Positions 27,813-37,154 of a stretch of DNA of 64,000 bases are shown one piece after another. The notes under the pieces are model-generated. The model saw only the letters and a list, made by a program, of their open reading frames with translations, had not been told where the DNA came from and made no database searches. The stretch covers positions 1 through 64,000 of the forward strand of contig NZ_LDOV01000016.1 in assembly GCF_001029435.1 (NCBI RefSeq). Direction: 5' to 3'. The DNA comes from Photobacterium aphoticum (GTDB lineage Bacteria > Pseudomonadota > Gammaproteobacteria > Enterobacterales > Vibrionaceae). The position numbers and the translations under genes are program-made. Each line of letters starts with the position of its first letter. The stretch's first letter is position 1.

Positions 27813-29150
27813 ATGGGCATAGAAAACCATATCAGACAGGCTCTGATAGAAGCTAAGCACCATCATGATCCCGCTACCGAATCCGGCATTTACATCAAAA
27901 GTGCCATGACCAGCGTACATAAGGCATTATTGTGCTTGTTCATTACACTGATCTTACTTATTGGGCTCGCCTCACAAGCCGAAATGGACATTGTGGTGTC
28001 TTCCCGAGGCGAAATGCTGCTGGATTCAGACGTTGAGCGGGTACCGCATTTAGAAGGTGGTATCTTAGAAGCCATGCTGGTCAAAACCGGTGACTACGTG
28101 TATGCCGGTCAACCCATTGCCCGCTTGAAATCCGTCGACAGAGACAGCCAATTTATCTCGGCAACCCTCGATATTGTCAGCCTTGAAATGGATATCCATC
28201 GTTATCAGGCCTTGATCAACAATGCCACACCAGATTTCTCTCCCTATCAGGCCTACCCGGATCTGATCGACCATTTCACCCAGTCCTGGCAGAAAGAATC
28301 TCAGAAAAATCGCTCTAACCAAGACTTACTGAGGCTGGATATTGAGCACAAGCAGCAACTGATTACATCCATGAAAAAGCGCATCGCCAGTTCGCGCCAG
28401 CAACTGGGATTGATCCGCAAACAACTCACTATTAAACAAACCCTCTACAAAGAAGAAATGGCCTCCTACATCGATGTGCTCAACATGCAGGTGCAGGAAA
28501 TGAACATGTTGCGGGAAATTGAAAACCTCAATGAGGCGGTGATGAATGAGACGTTCCAAGCGGATCGTTTAACCCAGCAGCGTACCGATACCATTGCCAC
28601 CCGTAATGCGGAATACCAAACCCAAATCCATCAACTGGAGAAAGATCTCGCACTCAAACAAGCCCAGTTACCGCAACATGCTGATAAGGTTGAACGCTTA
28701 ACCGTGTATTCCCCGGTTGATGGCATCGTCGATAAAGTGCATTTCAACTTCAAATCTGCCGTGATCCCGCCAAACGAAAGCCTGGTGGACATCTCTCCGG
28801 TACAAAACACCCTGCACGGCGAGGCAAAAATCGCCAAGAAAGACATGGGCTTTGTGGAAGTCGGGCAAGAAGTGAAACTGAAGTTTGATACCTACAACTT
28901 CGCCAAATATGGCTTTATTTCCGGGACAATCGCCTCTATTAGCCGCTCTTCTTATCAGGAAGAAGAGGAAGAGTTTTACATTGCCAAAATTACCATTGAA
29001 CGGGATTTTCTCGAAAAATCGGGGGCGCAATACACCCTCTCCCCGTACATGGAATTCACAGCGGATATCAAAACCGGTTCCCGCTACGCCATAGATTACG
29101 CACTCAAACCGGTAATGAGTGCCATTGATGACGCCTTTGACGAGAGGTAA
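27813..29150 (+). CDS. HlyD-type membrane fusion protein of type I secretion
   Basis: A 445-residue periplasmic adaptor. A cytoplasmic N-terminus of about 35 residues is followed by one membrane segment (LLCLFITLILLIGLAS, about 37-54), the first half of the lipoyl/barrel-sandwich domain (VPHLEGGILEAMLVKTGDYVYAGQPIARL), a long coiled-coil hairpin (about 120-290), the second lipoyl half (VYSPVDGIVDKVHFN) and a beta-barrel end. The architecture is that of HlyD/LapC adaptors that link an ABC exporter to TolC. AAGGAG lies eight bases before the ATG. It sits between the Hpt gene and the kinase-like gene, five bases before the latter. Confidence 0.88.
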   Translation: MGIENHIRQALIEAKHHHDPATESGIYIKSAMTSVHKALLCLFITLILLIGLASQAEMDIVVSSRGEMLLDSDVERVPHLEGGILEAMLVKTGDYVYAGQPIARLKSVDRDSQFISATLDIVSLEMDIHRYQALINNATPDFSPYQAYPDLIDHFTQSWQKESQKNRSNQDLLRLDIEHKQQLITSMKKRIASSRQQLGLIRKQLTIKQTLYKEEMASYIDVLNMQVQEMNMLREIENLNEAVMNETFQADRLTQQRTDTIATRNAEYQTQIHQLEKDLALKQAQLPQHADKVERLTVYSPVDGIVDKVHFNFKSAVIPPNESLVDISPVQNTLHGEAKIAKKDMGFVEVGQEVKLKFDTYNFAKYGFISGTIASISRSSYQEEEEEFYIAKITIERDFLEKSGAQYTLSPYMEFTADIKTGSRYAIDYALKPVMSAIDDAFDER

Positions 29151-29155
29151 CCAAG

Positions 29156-31429
29156 GTGAATATTTCAAGGATGACTTTCACACACAGCGCGCTGGCGTGT
29201 TTCGCCATCGCGGTACTCATTCAAAGCGTCATAGGCTGGCAATGGTGGCAAGCACAAACTCGGCACGATGCCGCGCTGCAAACCCCGCTTGTGCAACAAT
29301 CAAATGCGCTGGTAACGCAATCTGAACAGTTGCTACGCACCACACTGACTTGCCAAGCGCCACAATGTACGGCCGCAGCACCGGAAATCCACACCGCGAT
29401 TGATCAGCTAACGACGACCATCACGGCCTATCAGCACGCGGCGTCACAAGAAAAATCCCAGATCAGTTTAGTGGGCGATTCCGCATTGCCTATGCTGCAA
29501 GTCGCAATTACCCGATTTCGAGATACCCAAGGCCAAAATACTCAAGACCTAAACACGCAAGCAATCGCCCCGTTTAACCAAGCGGTATTCGCGTTTGTCT
29601 CAAGCCAGCAAGCGCGCCATCAGCAACTCTTACAGATGATCAACCAACAATACCAACACTCTCAGCAACAGCTATTTCGACAAGGTGTAGGGGTCTTTGT
29701 GTTGTTCGGTGTCGCCATACTGATCTTGGCGCGTCAGCGTCAAAAGCGTGTTGCCAGCAAACACCCAGCCCAAAATGCCCAGCAAGACATTGAACATTTG
29801 GCGAACCAGCTGGCTAACATTGATGCCCATGGCATTCAGACACAGCTGAATAACCTGGCCCTCTCCCCATCGGAGCGACGCATTTATGCCAACTTGTCCG
29901 CCATTTTTGAGGATGTGGAAAGCCAAAAACGCAATGCCGATCTCTACCGTCAATTGTATGCGCTGATTGGTTATGAGATTCGAGGCATGACCAACACCAT
30001 CCAAGGTGGCGTACGCTTGATTGCACAAGATGCAGGGGAAAACGGCGCGGTGATGGCACGAGATATCACGCTGGCCACCAACACCTTGTCAGACTTAGCG
30101 GACAACTATAACCGTCTGATCTCCGGCGGTAACAACGCCCCGACCGGTAACGTGTCATTTTTGCCGTTATTGTCTGAATTGGTGGTGCACCTGACCGCCA
30201 AAACGCAGCACACTCAGCGTCGTTTTGACTGCCATTTTGGCGATAACCTGCCGGAACAAATTGAAGGCAACTCCACCAGCCTGTTCTGGGTGCTGTTCCT
30301 GCAATTGTCTAACGCCATTTCCGCTCAAAGCAAAGATCACACCTTGCTAAACATTGTCACAGAAGCGGCTAAAGACGTGGAACAAACCCGTTTGCGCTTT
30401 GATGCCCTCTTCCTGCCCTCGCATCAAATGGCACTGACCGCCATTGAGCAAGCACAGTGGGAAAATGTGGATGAAAAAAGTGGTATTAATGATGAGTGGT
30501 CAAAAGCCATTCTGTCGCACGTGAAACGGGTGAAATCCCAATGGGCACAAGCCACCGTCACCACGCAGGACGACGAGACCGTCACGCTACAAAAACTGCG
30601 TATCGATATCGATATCACCCCGAAACGCTTCTACCGTGTGGAACGCACTTTAGAGAAAAAACAGGTGATGATCTGCACCGACTCACCGCTACAAATTGAT
30701 CTCATGTCCCGCATGTTGACCCAATACGGCGCGACGGTGAAAGTCGTGCGAGCGGCCAATGACATTTTTAAAGCCTTGCCGCAAATCGGCGCGTTTGATG
30801 CCATCATCATCACCGATACCATCAAGGGTATTCAGCTTAAATCCTTCTGTAAGACCTTATCTTCACGACTGAAAAAAACCAAGAAAACGAAGCTATTTTT
30901 GGCGGCATCGGAATCCAGCACCGTGCAAGACACCCACGAATACGTGGATAAAGTGTTCTACACCCCATTCATTGCCCATGACTTGATCCCGAACCTGACA
31001 GAAGCCATGCAGGCAGAAGAAGACACCGAAGAGCAAACCCACAACACCTTCTTGATTGTGGAAGATGACCGCGTGCAGCAATTCCTGCTGAAACAATTGT
31101 TAAGCAAGCAAGGCTACGATGCCCATACCGTCAGCGATGGCTCACAAGCGGTGGAATACATGCAAGAAGACGGTGCCGATATCGTCTTCATGGATTGCAT
31201 CATGCCGGGGATGGGCGGCATTGAAGCCACCAAATTAATTCGCCAACAGGAGCGCGAACGCAACACCCCACAGTCGGCCACCATCATCGGGGCCACGGCA
31301 CTGACCAGTGCCAGCGAACACAAGTTATGCATTGAAGCAGGAATGGACTATGTCATCAGTAAGCCGTACAAAAATGATGAAATCATCAAGGTCATTAAAA
31401 AGTACATGGCCATTCAAAAAATCTGTTAA
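29156..31429 (+). CDS. Degenerate hybrid histidine-kinase-like protein with two receiver domains
   Basis: A 757-residue membrane protein starting at GTG after GAGAGGT. It has a first membrane segment (about 11-30), a Gln/Thr-rich helical periplasmic domain (31-176), a second membrane segment (177-193) and a region aligned with a dimerisation helix at about 267-283. There the usual SHEIRTP is GYEIRGM, so the phospho-accepting His is a Tyr, and no clear ATP-binding N, G1 or G2 boxes follow. A degenerate receiver-like domain (about 500-620) lacks the conserved Lys. The final receiver (about 629-750) is canonical: VEDD, the Asp in FMDCIMPG, ATAL and SKPY. It is therefore probably not a kinase, but a membrane receiver working with the Hpt protein of the same operon. 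Confidence 0.8.
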   Translation: MNISRMTFTHSALACFAIAVLIQSVIGWQWWQAQTRHDAALQTPLVQQSNALVTQSEQLLRTTLTCQAPQCTAAAPEIHTAIDQLTTTITAYQHAASQEKSQISLVGDSALPMLQVAITRFRDTQGQNTQDLNTQAIAPFNQAVFAFVSSQQARHQQLLQMINQQYQHSQQQLFRQGVGVFVLFGVAILILARQRQKRVASKHPAQNAQQDIEHLANQLANIDAHGIQTQLNNLALSPSERRIYANLSAIFEDVESQKRNADLYRQLYALIGYEIRGMTNTIQGGVRLIAQDAGENGAVMARDITLATNTLSDLADNYNRLISGGNNAPTGNVSFLPLLSELVVHLTAKTQHTQRRFDCHFGDNLPEQIEGNSTSLFWVLFLQLSNAISAQSKDHTLLNIVTEAAKDVEQTRLRFDALFLPSHQMALTAIEQAQWENVDEKSGINDEWSKAILSHVKRVKSQWAQATVTTQDDETVTLQKLRIDIDITPKRFYRVERTLEKKQVMICTDSPLQIDLMSRMLTQYGATVKVVRAANDIFKALPQIGAFDAIIITDTIKGIQLKSFCKTLSSRLKKTKKTKLFLAASESSTVQDTHEYVDKVFYTPFIAHDLIPNLTEAMQAEEDTEEQTHNTFLIVEDDRVQQFLLKQLLSKQGYDAHTVSDGSQAVEYMQEDGADIVFMDCIMPGMGGIEATKLIRQQERERNTPQSATIIGATALTSASEHKLCIEAGMDYVISKPYKNDEIIKVIKKYMAIQKIC

Positions 31430-32813
31430 TACACGCGGCGCCGTCCTGTCAGCCCTTTTGCTCGGTGGAATCCTGTCCACCGCGCATACACACGCCGCCG
31501 ATTTGCTCAGTGTGGTCGATGCCGCACTGGCGCAAAACCTCAGCCTCAGCAGTGCAGAAACCGGCCTTGATGCATCACAGTATGAGGTGGACATCAATCG
31601 CGCCAAGTTCTTACCGACCTTAGGGGCATCGGCCAATACCCGCTGGAATGAGAGCAAAACCCGCCAGGAACAAGGCGGCGATCTCGCCAATGATTACAAC
31701 GATCACGGCTTTAATATCACCTTGTCGCAAACCTTGTTTGATCTGGGCGACTGGTATTCCCAACGCAATGCCAATATCACGCTGGATATCGAAACCTTGC
31801 GCACCGCACAAACCCGCCAGCGCATCATACTCGATACGGCAACCACCTATTTTGAATACCTGAAAAACAGCGCGCAGATCCGCGCCACTCAGGCGGAATA
31901 CGACTCGTCTATTTCTCGCTTAACCCTGATTAACCGCAATATTGAACTGGGAAATGTGGCAGGCACAGAACGCTACGAAGTGCTGGCACAGAAAGAACAG
32001 ACCGCCAATACCTTGCGTACGCTGAAAAAAGAGCAGCGCGTGATCCTGACAGAGTTGGAGAACATCGTACAGCAAGCGGTCGTGCCCGATTTTGATTTGC
32101 AATCGAGCGTGCAATTTTCGGCGATCTCTGACCAACGTCAGCGCTCACTCAACGACATTTTGTATCAATCCGGTTATGACTTATTAATTGCCCAGCAAAC
32201 GGTCAATCAACGCCGGCAAACCCTGAAAGAAACCGGCTCCACGTTTGTGCCGTCACTGAAAGGCAGCATCGGCTATACCTACAACGACACCAACGAATCC
32301 ACCGCCACCGTCTACCCAGACAATGGCATCACCGAAGAAGCGGTGTACACCCTGACACTGGACATTCCCATTGTGGATGGCGGGCGGGATTACTACCGCT
32401 ATCAGCAAAACAAAGTCAGCATTACGCAAAGTGAAATTGACCTGCAAAACAGCAAGTCGCGCAGCCAGCAACAGTTTGATGCGTTTATTTATGACATCAA
32501 TGATTTTTCCGCGTCACTGCAAAGCCTCACCGTCATCATTCAGGCCAACTATGCCTCGTACATCGGTATCCAGAAAGCCCATAAACTCGGTACCCGTACC
32601 ATTACCGATTTACTCTCGGCGGAAAGTAAATTGTTCAGCAGTATTCGGGATTACGAAAATGCCCGCTACGACTACATCATCACGCTGGTTCAGCTCAATG
32701 AGCTGATTGGCAACCTCAACAAAAACACCATTGGCAAGATCGCAGAACAGATGTCCCCTATCGGAGACAAACGCGCTGACTCACCGATCCCGCTACATTT
32801 GTTGACGCAGTAA
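31377..32813 (+). CDS. TolC-family outer membrane channel protein
   Basis: About 478 residues. A signal sequence (AVLSALLLGGILSTAHTHA) precedes two TolC repeats of coiled coil and strands: LLSVVDAALAQNLSLSSAETG, FNITLSQTLFDLGDWYSQRNA, and in the second half YTLTLDIPIVDGGRDYYRYQQNK and KLGTRTITDLLSAESKLFSSIRDYENARYDYI. It should form the outer-membrane exit channel for the adjacent ABC/HlyD machine. The true start is not clear; ATG at 31377 gives a 53-base overlap with the kinase-like gene and a rather long basic n-region. Type I systems usually borrow the general TolC, so a dedicated channel points to a specialised, LapE-like system. Confidence 0.87.
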   Translation: MKSSRSLKSTWPFKKSVNTRGAVLSALLLGGILSTAHTHAADLLSVVDAALAQNLSLSSAETGLDASQYEVDINRAKFLPTLGASANTRWNESKTRQEQGGDLANDYNDHGFNITLSQTLFDLGDWYSQRNANITLDIETLRTAQTRQRIILDTATTYFEYLKNSAQIRATQAEYDSSISRLTLINRNIELGNVAGTERYEVLAQKEQTANTLRTLKKEQRVILTELENIVQQAVVPDFDLQSSVQFSAISDQRQRSLNDILYQSGYDLLIAQQTVNQRRQTLKETGSTFVPSLKGSIGYTYNDTNESTATVYPDNGITEEAVYTLTLDIPIVDGGRDYYRYQQNKVSITQSEIDLQNSKSRSQQQFDAFIYDINDFSASLQSLTVIIQANYASYIGIQKAHKLGTRTITDLLSAESKLFSSIRDYENARYDYIITLVQLNELIGNLNKNTIGKIAEQMSPIGDKRADSPIPLHLLTQ

Positions 32814-32826
32814 CAGGGAGCCAGTC

Positions 32827-34500
32827 ATGAAAAGTCCATTATTCACCCGAAAAATCAGTCCGATGGATAAGATTTACCTGATCTTTTCCACCCTGATGAC
32901 CACCTTACTCGGGCTGGTATTGCCATTTTCCATCTTGATCATTTTCGACCGTATTTTGCCGAATCAGTCGACGCCTTCCCTGATGCTGCTGTTTGCCATC
33001 ATCCTGACCGCCATCGTGTTTGACTATCAGTTAAAGCGTCAGGAAGAGCAGCTGGTTTCCCTGATCATGAAGCGGTTTGAAAGCCAATTAACAAATCGGG
33101 TTTTCATGGCGATCTGTGCGGCGCACATTGAGCGTTTCAACCGCCTTGAAATGGGCGAATACCTGGAGCGGATCGCCACCATTCCCGACATCAAACAGTT
33201 CTTTGGCGGCGAGTCCATCAAGGCGTGTATTAACGCCGGTACCAGTATCATCACTATTCTGATCATCTTTTTGATCAACGCATGGGCGGGCTTAGCACTT
33301 ATTGCCGCCTCTGCCGTACTGTGGGTAGCGGCTCACCTGCTGTCGAAAAAGCGGGTTGATGTATTGTCTCAGCGGGCAGATATTGAAGGGCTGACCAACT
33401 CCAAAATCATCGAGATCGTCTCCAACCCGCTGGATATCAAAAGCCGCACCATGGAATACCGCATTGAAAGCGTGATGGTGGAAATGATCAGCGAGCGGGA
33501 AACCCAAAGCATCGCCTATGAACGGCTGGAATCATCGTTCAACTTGACCCTCAGCCTGATCCAACAGCTTTCTGTGGCCGTGGTCGTGGTGTTCTGTGCC
33601 CATTCCGTTATCAATCTGTCAATCAGCCAAGGGGTCATGGCGGCGGTGATCCTGCTGACCAACCGCTACTTTGCGCCTTATCAGCAAGTGATGCGCACAC
33701 TCAGTCGCTGGCGGGTCAATCAACTCAACATTGAGCGCGTCGCGGCCTTGCTGGACTTGCCTTCAACGCAAGCCGCAACGCAAGGCTCAGATCAATCGTC
33801 TCTGCAAGCAACGGATTGCATCACTGACAGCCCGGCGAACCTGCATGCGGTACTAGATGCGGCAGTCGCATCCCCGTTAGCCATTCAAACGTTGCATGTT
33901 GATACCCCGACAGCCCACTACGATCTGTCCAAAGGGCAACTGCACCTGTTTACTGGCCCCAGCGGGAGTGGCAAAAGTCATTTGTTGCGCTGTCTAACCC
34001 GTGACAGCCATGCCGATGATCACCACATCCGCATCAATGACGAGCCTGCCAGCCACATTGATTACCACACCTGGCGTAACAATATCATCAAGGTGGATAA
34101 AAACGCCTCGCTGGTCGAAGGCACCATCATTGATAACCTGACCTGTTTTCAGCCTCATCTGAACAGTGCGGCGTTTTCTCTGTGCGAAAACCTGGCGATT
34201 AAAGACAAAATCGATGGGCTTAAAAACGGTTTCTACACCAAAATCGCCAGCCACAGCCAATTGCCGTTTTCTCGTCAGGTACTGTTTGCACTGCTGATCG
34301 TGCGGGCACTGCTCAGCAATAAAAGTGTGCTGATGATTGACGATATTGACTGCGTCTATGACGAACAATTTGGCCGCCTGCTACTGGCTTGTGTAGCGCC
34401 CAAGGCCAATAACCTTATCTGTATTATCGTCAGCAACAAATTGGGGCAACTCGACAACCGCCTCGTGACACACCCGTTTACGCAGGAGGCCGCCGCATGA
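32827..34500 (+). CDS. ABC exporter half-transporter with degenerate ATPase motifs (first of pair)
   Basis: A 557-residue type I exporter subunit: six membrane segments (about 15-290) followed by a nucleotide-binding domain from about 350. Walker A is intact (GPSGSGKS). The signature LSGGQ is replaced by LPFSRQ, Walker B reads LMIDDID with Asp where the catalytic Glu should be, and the H-loop His is Asn (IVSNK). It therefore probably cannot hydrolyse ATP well alone and should pair with the next gene product. No N-terminal peptidase-like domain is present. It follows the channel gene by 13 bases and overlaps the next gene by ATGA. Confidence 0.87.
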   Translation: MKSPLFTRKISPMDKIYLIFSTLMTTLLGLVLPFSILIIFDRILPNQSTPSLMLLFAIILTAIVFDYQLKRQEEQLVSLIMKRFESQLTNRVFMAICAAHIERFNRLEMGEYLERIATIPDIKQFFGGESIKACINAGTSIITILIIFLINAWAGLALIAASAVLWVAAHLLSKKRVDVLSQRADIEGLTNSKIIEIVSNPLDIKSRTMEYRIESVMVEMISERETQSIAYERLESSFNLTLSLIQQLSVAVVVVFCAHSVINLSISQGVMAAVILLTNRYFAPYQQVMRTLSRWRVNQLNIERVAALLDLPSTQAATQGSDQSSLQATDCITDSPANLHAVLDAAVASPLAIQTLHVDTPTAHYDLSKGQLHLFTGPSGSGKSHLLRCLTRDSHADDHHIRINDEPASHIDYHTWRNNIIKVDKNASLVEGTIIDNLTCFQPHLNSAAFSLCENLAIKDKIDGLKNGFYTKIASHSQLPFSRQVLFALLIVRALLSNKSVLMIDDIDCVYDEQFGRLLLACVAPKANNLICIIVSNKLGQLDNRLVTHPFTQEAAA

Positions 34501-36638
34501 GTGTATTGATCAATTTCAGCAATACCGAAGAGCGTCTGGGCGACTTCGGCTCGGCCAAATTCAAACAGCGCTATCAAGACTCCCCCATGCTGTTAGGGCT
34601 GGCGTACACCTTAATCACCCTGCAATGGGAAGGTACACCAGAAATCCTGTCTGATGCCTTCATGCCCCGCGCCCAAGATATCGACAGCTTTGCCAGCACC
34701 CTGTCTCGCTTAGATTACGAATGCCGCACACAAACCCTCACTAGCATGCACCAATTAACACAGGTCAGTGTGCCCGCCTTTGTGGAATTTGATCAGGTTT
34801 GCACCATTTTTCTGGGGGTGTCTGACGGAAAAGCCAAACTGTTTGATTACCGCAACAACGTGCTGGTGGAACACGCACTGAGTGAGGTGGCCTGTCAGGT
34901 GTGTGAAATCTCCGAATACTCCAAAATATTCCGCGAGCCGCCACCGGCTTCCCAAGATAAATCCAACTGGATCAAACATGCTTTTTACCGTTACAACAAT
35001 GAAATCAAAAGCCTGATGATCCTCAGTTTGGTCATCAATATTTTAGGGGCAATGCAACCGTTCTTTATCATGGGGGTGTACAACTTTGCCCTCAGCTCAG
35101 GATCGGAAAGCACCCTCTTTTGGCTGACCAGCTTCGCGGTGTTTCTGGCTTTGGCGGAATACGGTTTCAAACGGCTGCGCATGAATATTTTGGCGACGTC
35201 GGGGAAAGATCTCGCCACCCACATTTCTAAAAACGTCATCAGTAAATTGCTCTGGCTGCCCTATGCCATGACGTCCTCAGCCGGCGTGTCTTCCCAGTTA
35301 GCCCGCTTGAAAGATATCGACCAGCTGCGCAAACTGGTCACCGCTGAATCCACCCTCAGCTACTTTGATATGCCCTTTGTGATCATCTTTATTCTGGCGA
35401 TCACCATGATTTCCGGCACGGCGGCCTTAACCGTTTTAGCCGGGATTGTGTTGATGCTGGTGTTCTGCGTTTACGCCCGTTACATCTACACACAGGCCAC
35501 CGCCAACAGTTCTCGCGCCAACGCCATGGTGTCTTACCAATGGAATGAATTACTGCGCAGTATTGCCAGTATTCAGGGATTACCGTTGCTGCGGGTGATC
35601 CGCTCGCGTTTTCAGGCCGCACACAGCCAAAGTCTGGACGACGCGCAGCATGTCTCCGTCACCAATGGCAATATTCAAACGCTCGGCCAAGGGTTAATCC
35701 AAGCCATCGGTACCGCCAGTATCGTCACCGCTGTCATGGGTGTCATGGCGGGCACCACGGAAGCGGGGGCCATGCTGGCAATCATTATTCTGGTCTGGAA
35801 AGCGCTCGGCCCTATCATGGGGATCTACAACGGCATCACCAAATACAAAACCATCAAAGCCGCCAGTGCGCAGATCAACGCCCTGATGTCACTGAGCGAT
35901 GATCGCCACAGCATTGAAAGCAGCCCGCCAATCCGCCAATTTAAAGGCAAAGTCGCGGTTAACGGCCTGACCCATCGCTATACCGGCTCCCCGGTGGGGT
36001 TGACCAATTTGGCCTTTGCGGCCGCCCCCGGGGACAAAATCGCCATTTCCGGCGCGTCGGGCTCGGGCAAAACCACCCTTTTAGGTATCTTGGCCGGACT
36101 GGAATCCCGCTATCAGGGCAATGTGCTCTTTGATGGCTACAACATTAAGCAATTTAACAACTACCGCTTTCGCAAAGCCATCAACTACATTCCTTTCGAG
36201 CTGCACATTTTTGAGGGCACGTTAGAATCGAACTTCATCATCCATGATGGGGTTATCGCAGTATCGCAAATGGAAGAGATTATTGCCTTTTTCGACCTGA
36301 CTCCGTGGCTGCCCGAAGGCATACACACGTACATGTCCAATGACTTTGTCGCCCAGCTGCCCAACGGCGTGCAACAACGTCTGCGCATGGCATTAGGGCT
36401 CGGTAACAGCGATCAGAACATCGTCATTATTGATGAGCCGTTTGTCGGATGTGAAAAAGAACACGTGAAATACATCAACAAACTCTTTACCGAAAAGCTT
36501 GCCAACGCGACGGTGATTTTCACCACCAATGATGCTTCGTACCTCGCTGCATCCGGCAATTGTTTGTTGCTCGACCAAGACGGCAACCAGAAATACTTCG
36601 GCTTCCCGGATAAAGTCATCAAGACGTTAGCGAGCTAA
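34497..36638 (+). CDS. ABC exporter half-transporter with peptidase-like N-terminal domain (second of pair)
   Basis: A 713-residue subunit. Residues 1 to about 150 resemble the C39-like domain of HlyB-type exporters (QDSPMLLGLAYTLITLQWEG), but no catalytic Cys is in place, so it would bind rather than cut the substrate. Six membrane segments follow (about 165-440). The ATPase domain has Walker A GASGSGKT, signature LPNGVQQR in place of LSGGQQQR, Walker B VIIDEP with the catalytic Glu kept, and an H-loop with Asn instead of His (TTND). Together with the preceding gene it probably forms a heterodimer with unequal ATP sites. A terminator is not evident after it. Confidence 0.87.
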   Translation: MSVLINFSNTEERLGDFGSAKFKQRYQDSPMLLGLAYTLITLQWEGTPEILSDAFMPRAQDIDSFASTLSRLDYECRTQTLTSMHQLTQVSVPAFVEFDQVCTIFLGVSDGKAKLFDYRNNVLVEHALSEVACQVCEISEYSKIFREPPPASQDKSNWIKHAFYRYNNEIKSLMILSLVINILGAMQPFFIMGVYNFALSSGSESTLFWLTSFAVFLALAEYGFKRLRMNILATSGKDLATHISKNVISKLLWLPYAMTSSAGVSSQLARLKDIDQLRKLVTAESTLSYFDMPFVIIFILAITMISGTAALTVLAGIVLMLVFCVYARYIYTQATANSSRANAMVSYQWNELLRSIASIQGLPLLRVIRSRFQAAHSQSLDDAQHVSVTNGNIQTLGQGLIQAIGTASIVTAVMGVMAGTTEAGAMLAIIILVWKALGPIMGIYNGITKYKTIKAASAQINALMSLSDDRHSIESSPPIRQFKGKVAVNGLTHRYTGSPVGLTNLAFAAAPGDKIAISGASGSGKTTLLGILAGLESRYQGNVLFDGYNIKQFNNYRFRKAINYIPFELHIFEGTLESNFIIHDGVIAVSQMEEIIAFFDLTPWLPEGIHTYMSNDFVAQLPNGVQQRLRMALGLGNSDQNIVIIDEPFVGCEKEHVKYINKLFTEKLANATVIFTTNDASYLAASGNCLLLDQDGNQKYFGFPDKVIKTLAS

Positions 36639-36778
36639 TCACCCTCGAATCGCCTCTTGTCACTAACAGGTTGAGCGACGGTGACAAACAAGACAGCAAG
36701 ACGCGATTGTGGTAGGGTACGTCCCTTCTTCGCGTCCCTGTTGAGGTTGACGTATTACCGTTCCTTCTGGAGCCCGTC

Positions 36779-37084
36779 GTGAAAACCCCTTGCATTGGTT
36801 TATGTAAAAATAACAACGGTATCTGTAGCGGATGCCACCGTACGATGAATGAATTAACTACGTGGTCTGCCATGTCTGATGACGATCAGCAACAGCGTAT
36901 TGATGAGATCCGGGGAACACAATCTACCCACCTGTGCAGCCAGTGCGGCCAGCCTGCTTTTTGTGATATCAGTGCCGGACGTAGCACCTGTTGGTGTTTT
37001 GAACTCGATAAACGTGATACATCAGGCCTGAAACTGGGCAGCTGCCTGTGTCGCCGATGCTTAGAAAAATTACCATTACGCTAA
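36779..37084 (+). CDS. DUF1289-type cysteine-rich protein
   Basis: A 101-residue protein starting at GTG after a TGGAG site. The N-terminal part (PCIGLCKNNNGICSGCHRT, then ELTTW) is the DUF1289 pattern of four Cys. The C-terminal part adds a second cluster (HLCSQCGQPAFC, then TCWCFEL and SCLCRRCLEKL), so it may hold two zinc or iron-sulfur sites. DUF1289 proteins are widespread in proteobacteria and mostly uncharacterised. It may start a new transcript after the secretion operon. Confidence 0.75.
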   Translation: MKTPCIGLCKNNNGICSGCHRTMNELTTWSAMSDDDQQQRIDEIRGTQSTHLCSQCGQPAFCDISAGRSTCWCFELDKRDTSGLKLGSCLCRRCLEKLPLR

Positions 37085-37154
37085 GTCCTTACCCCTCACG
37101 TTCGCTGCCACCGCATTCAGGCAGCAAACGCGCCAAGAAATAGTGAACCGTAAC

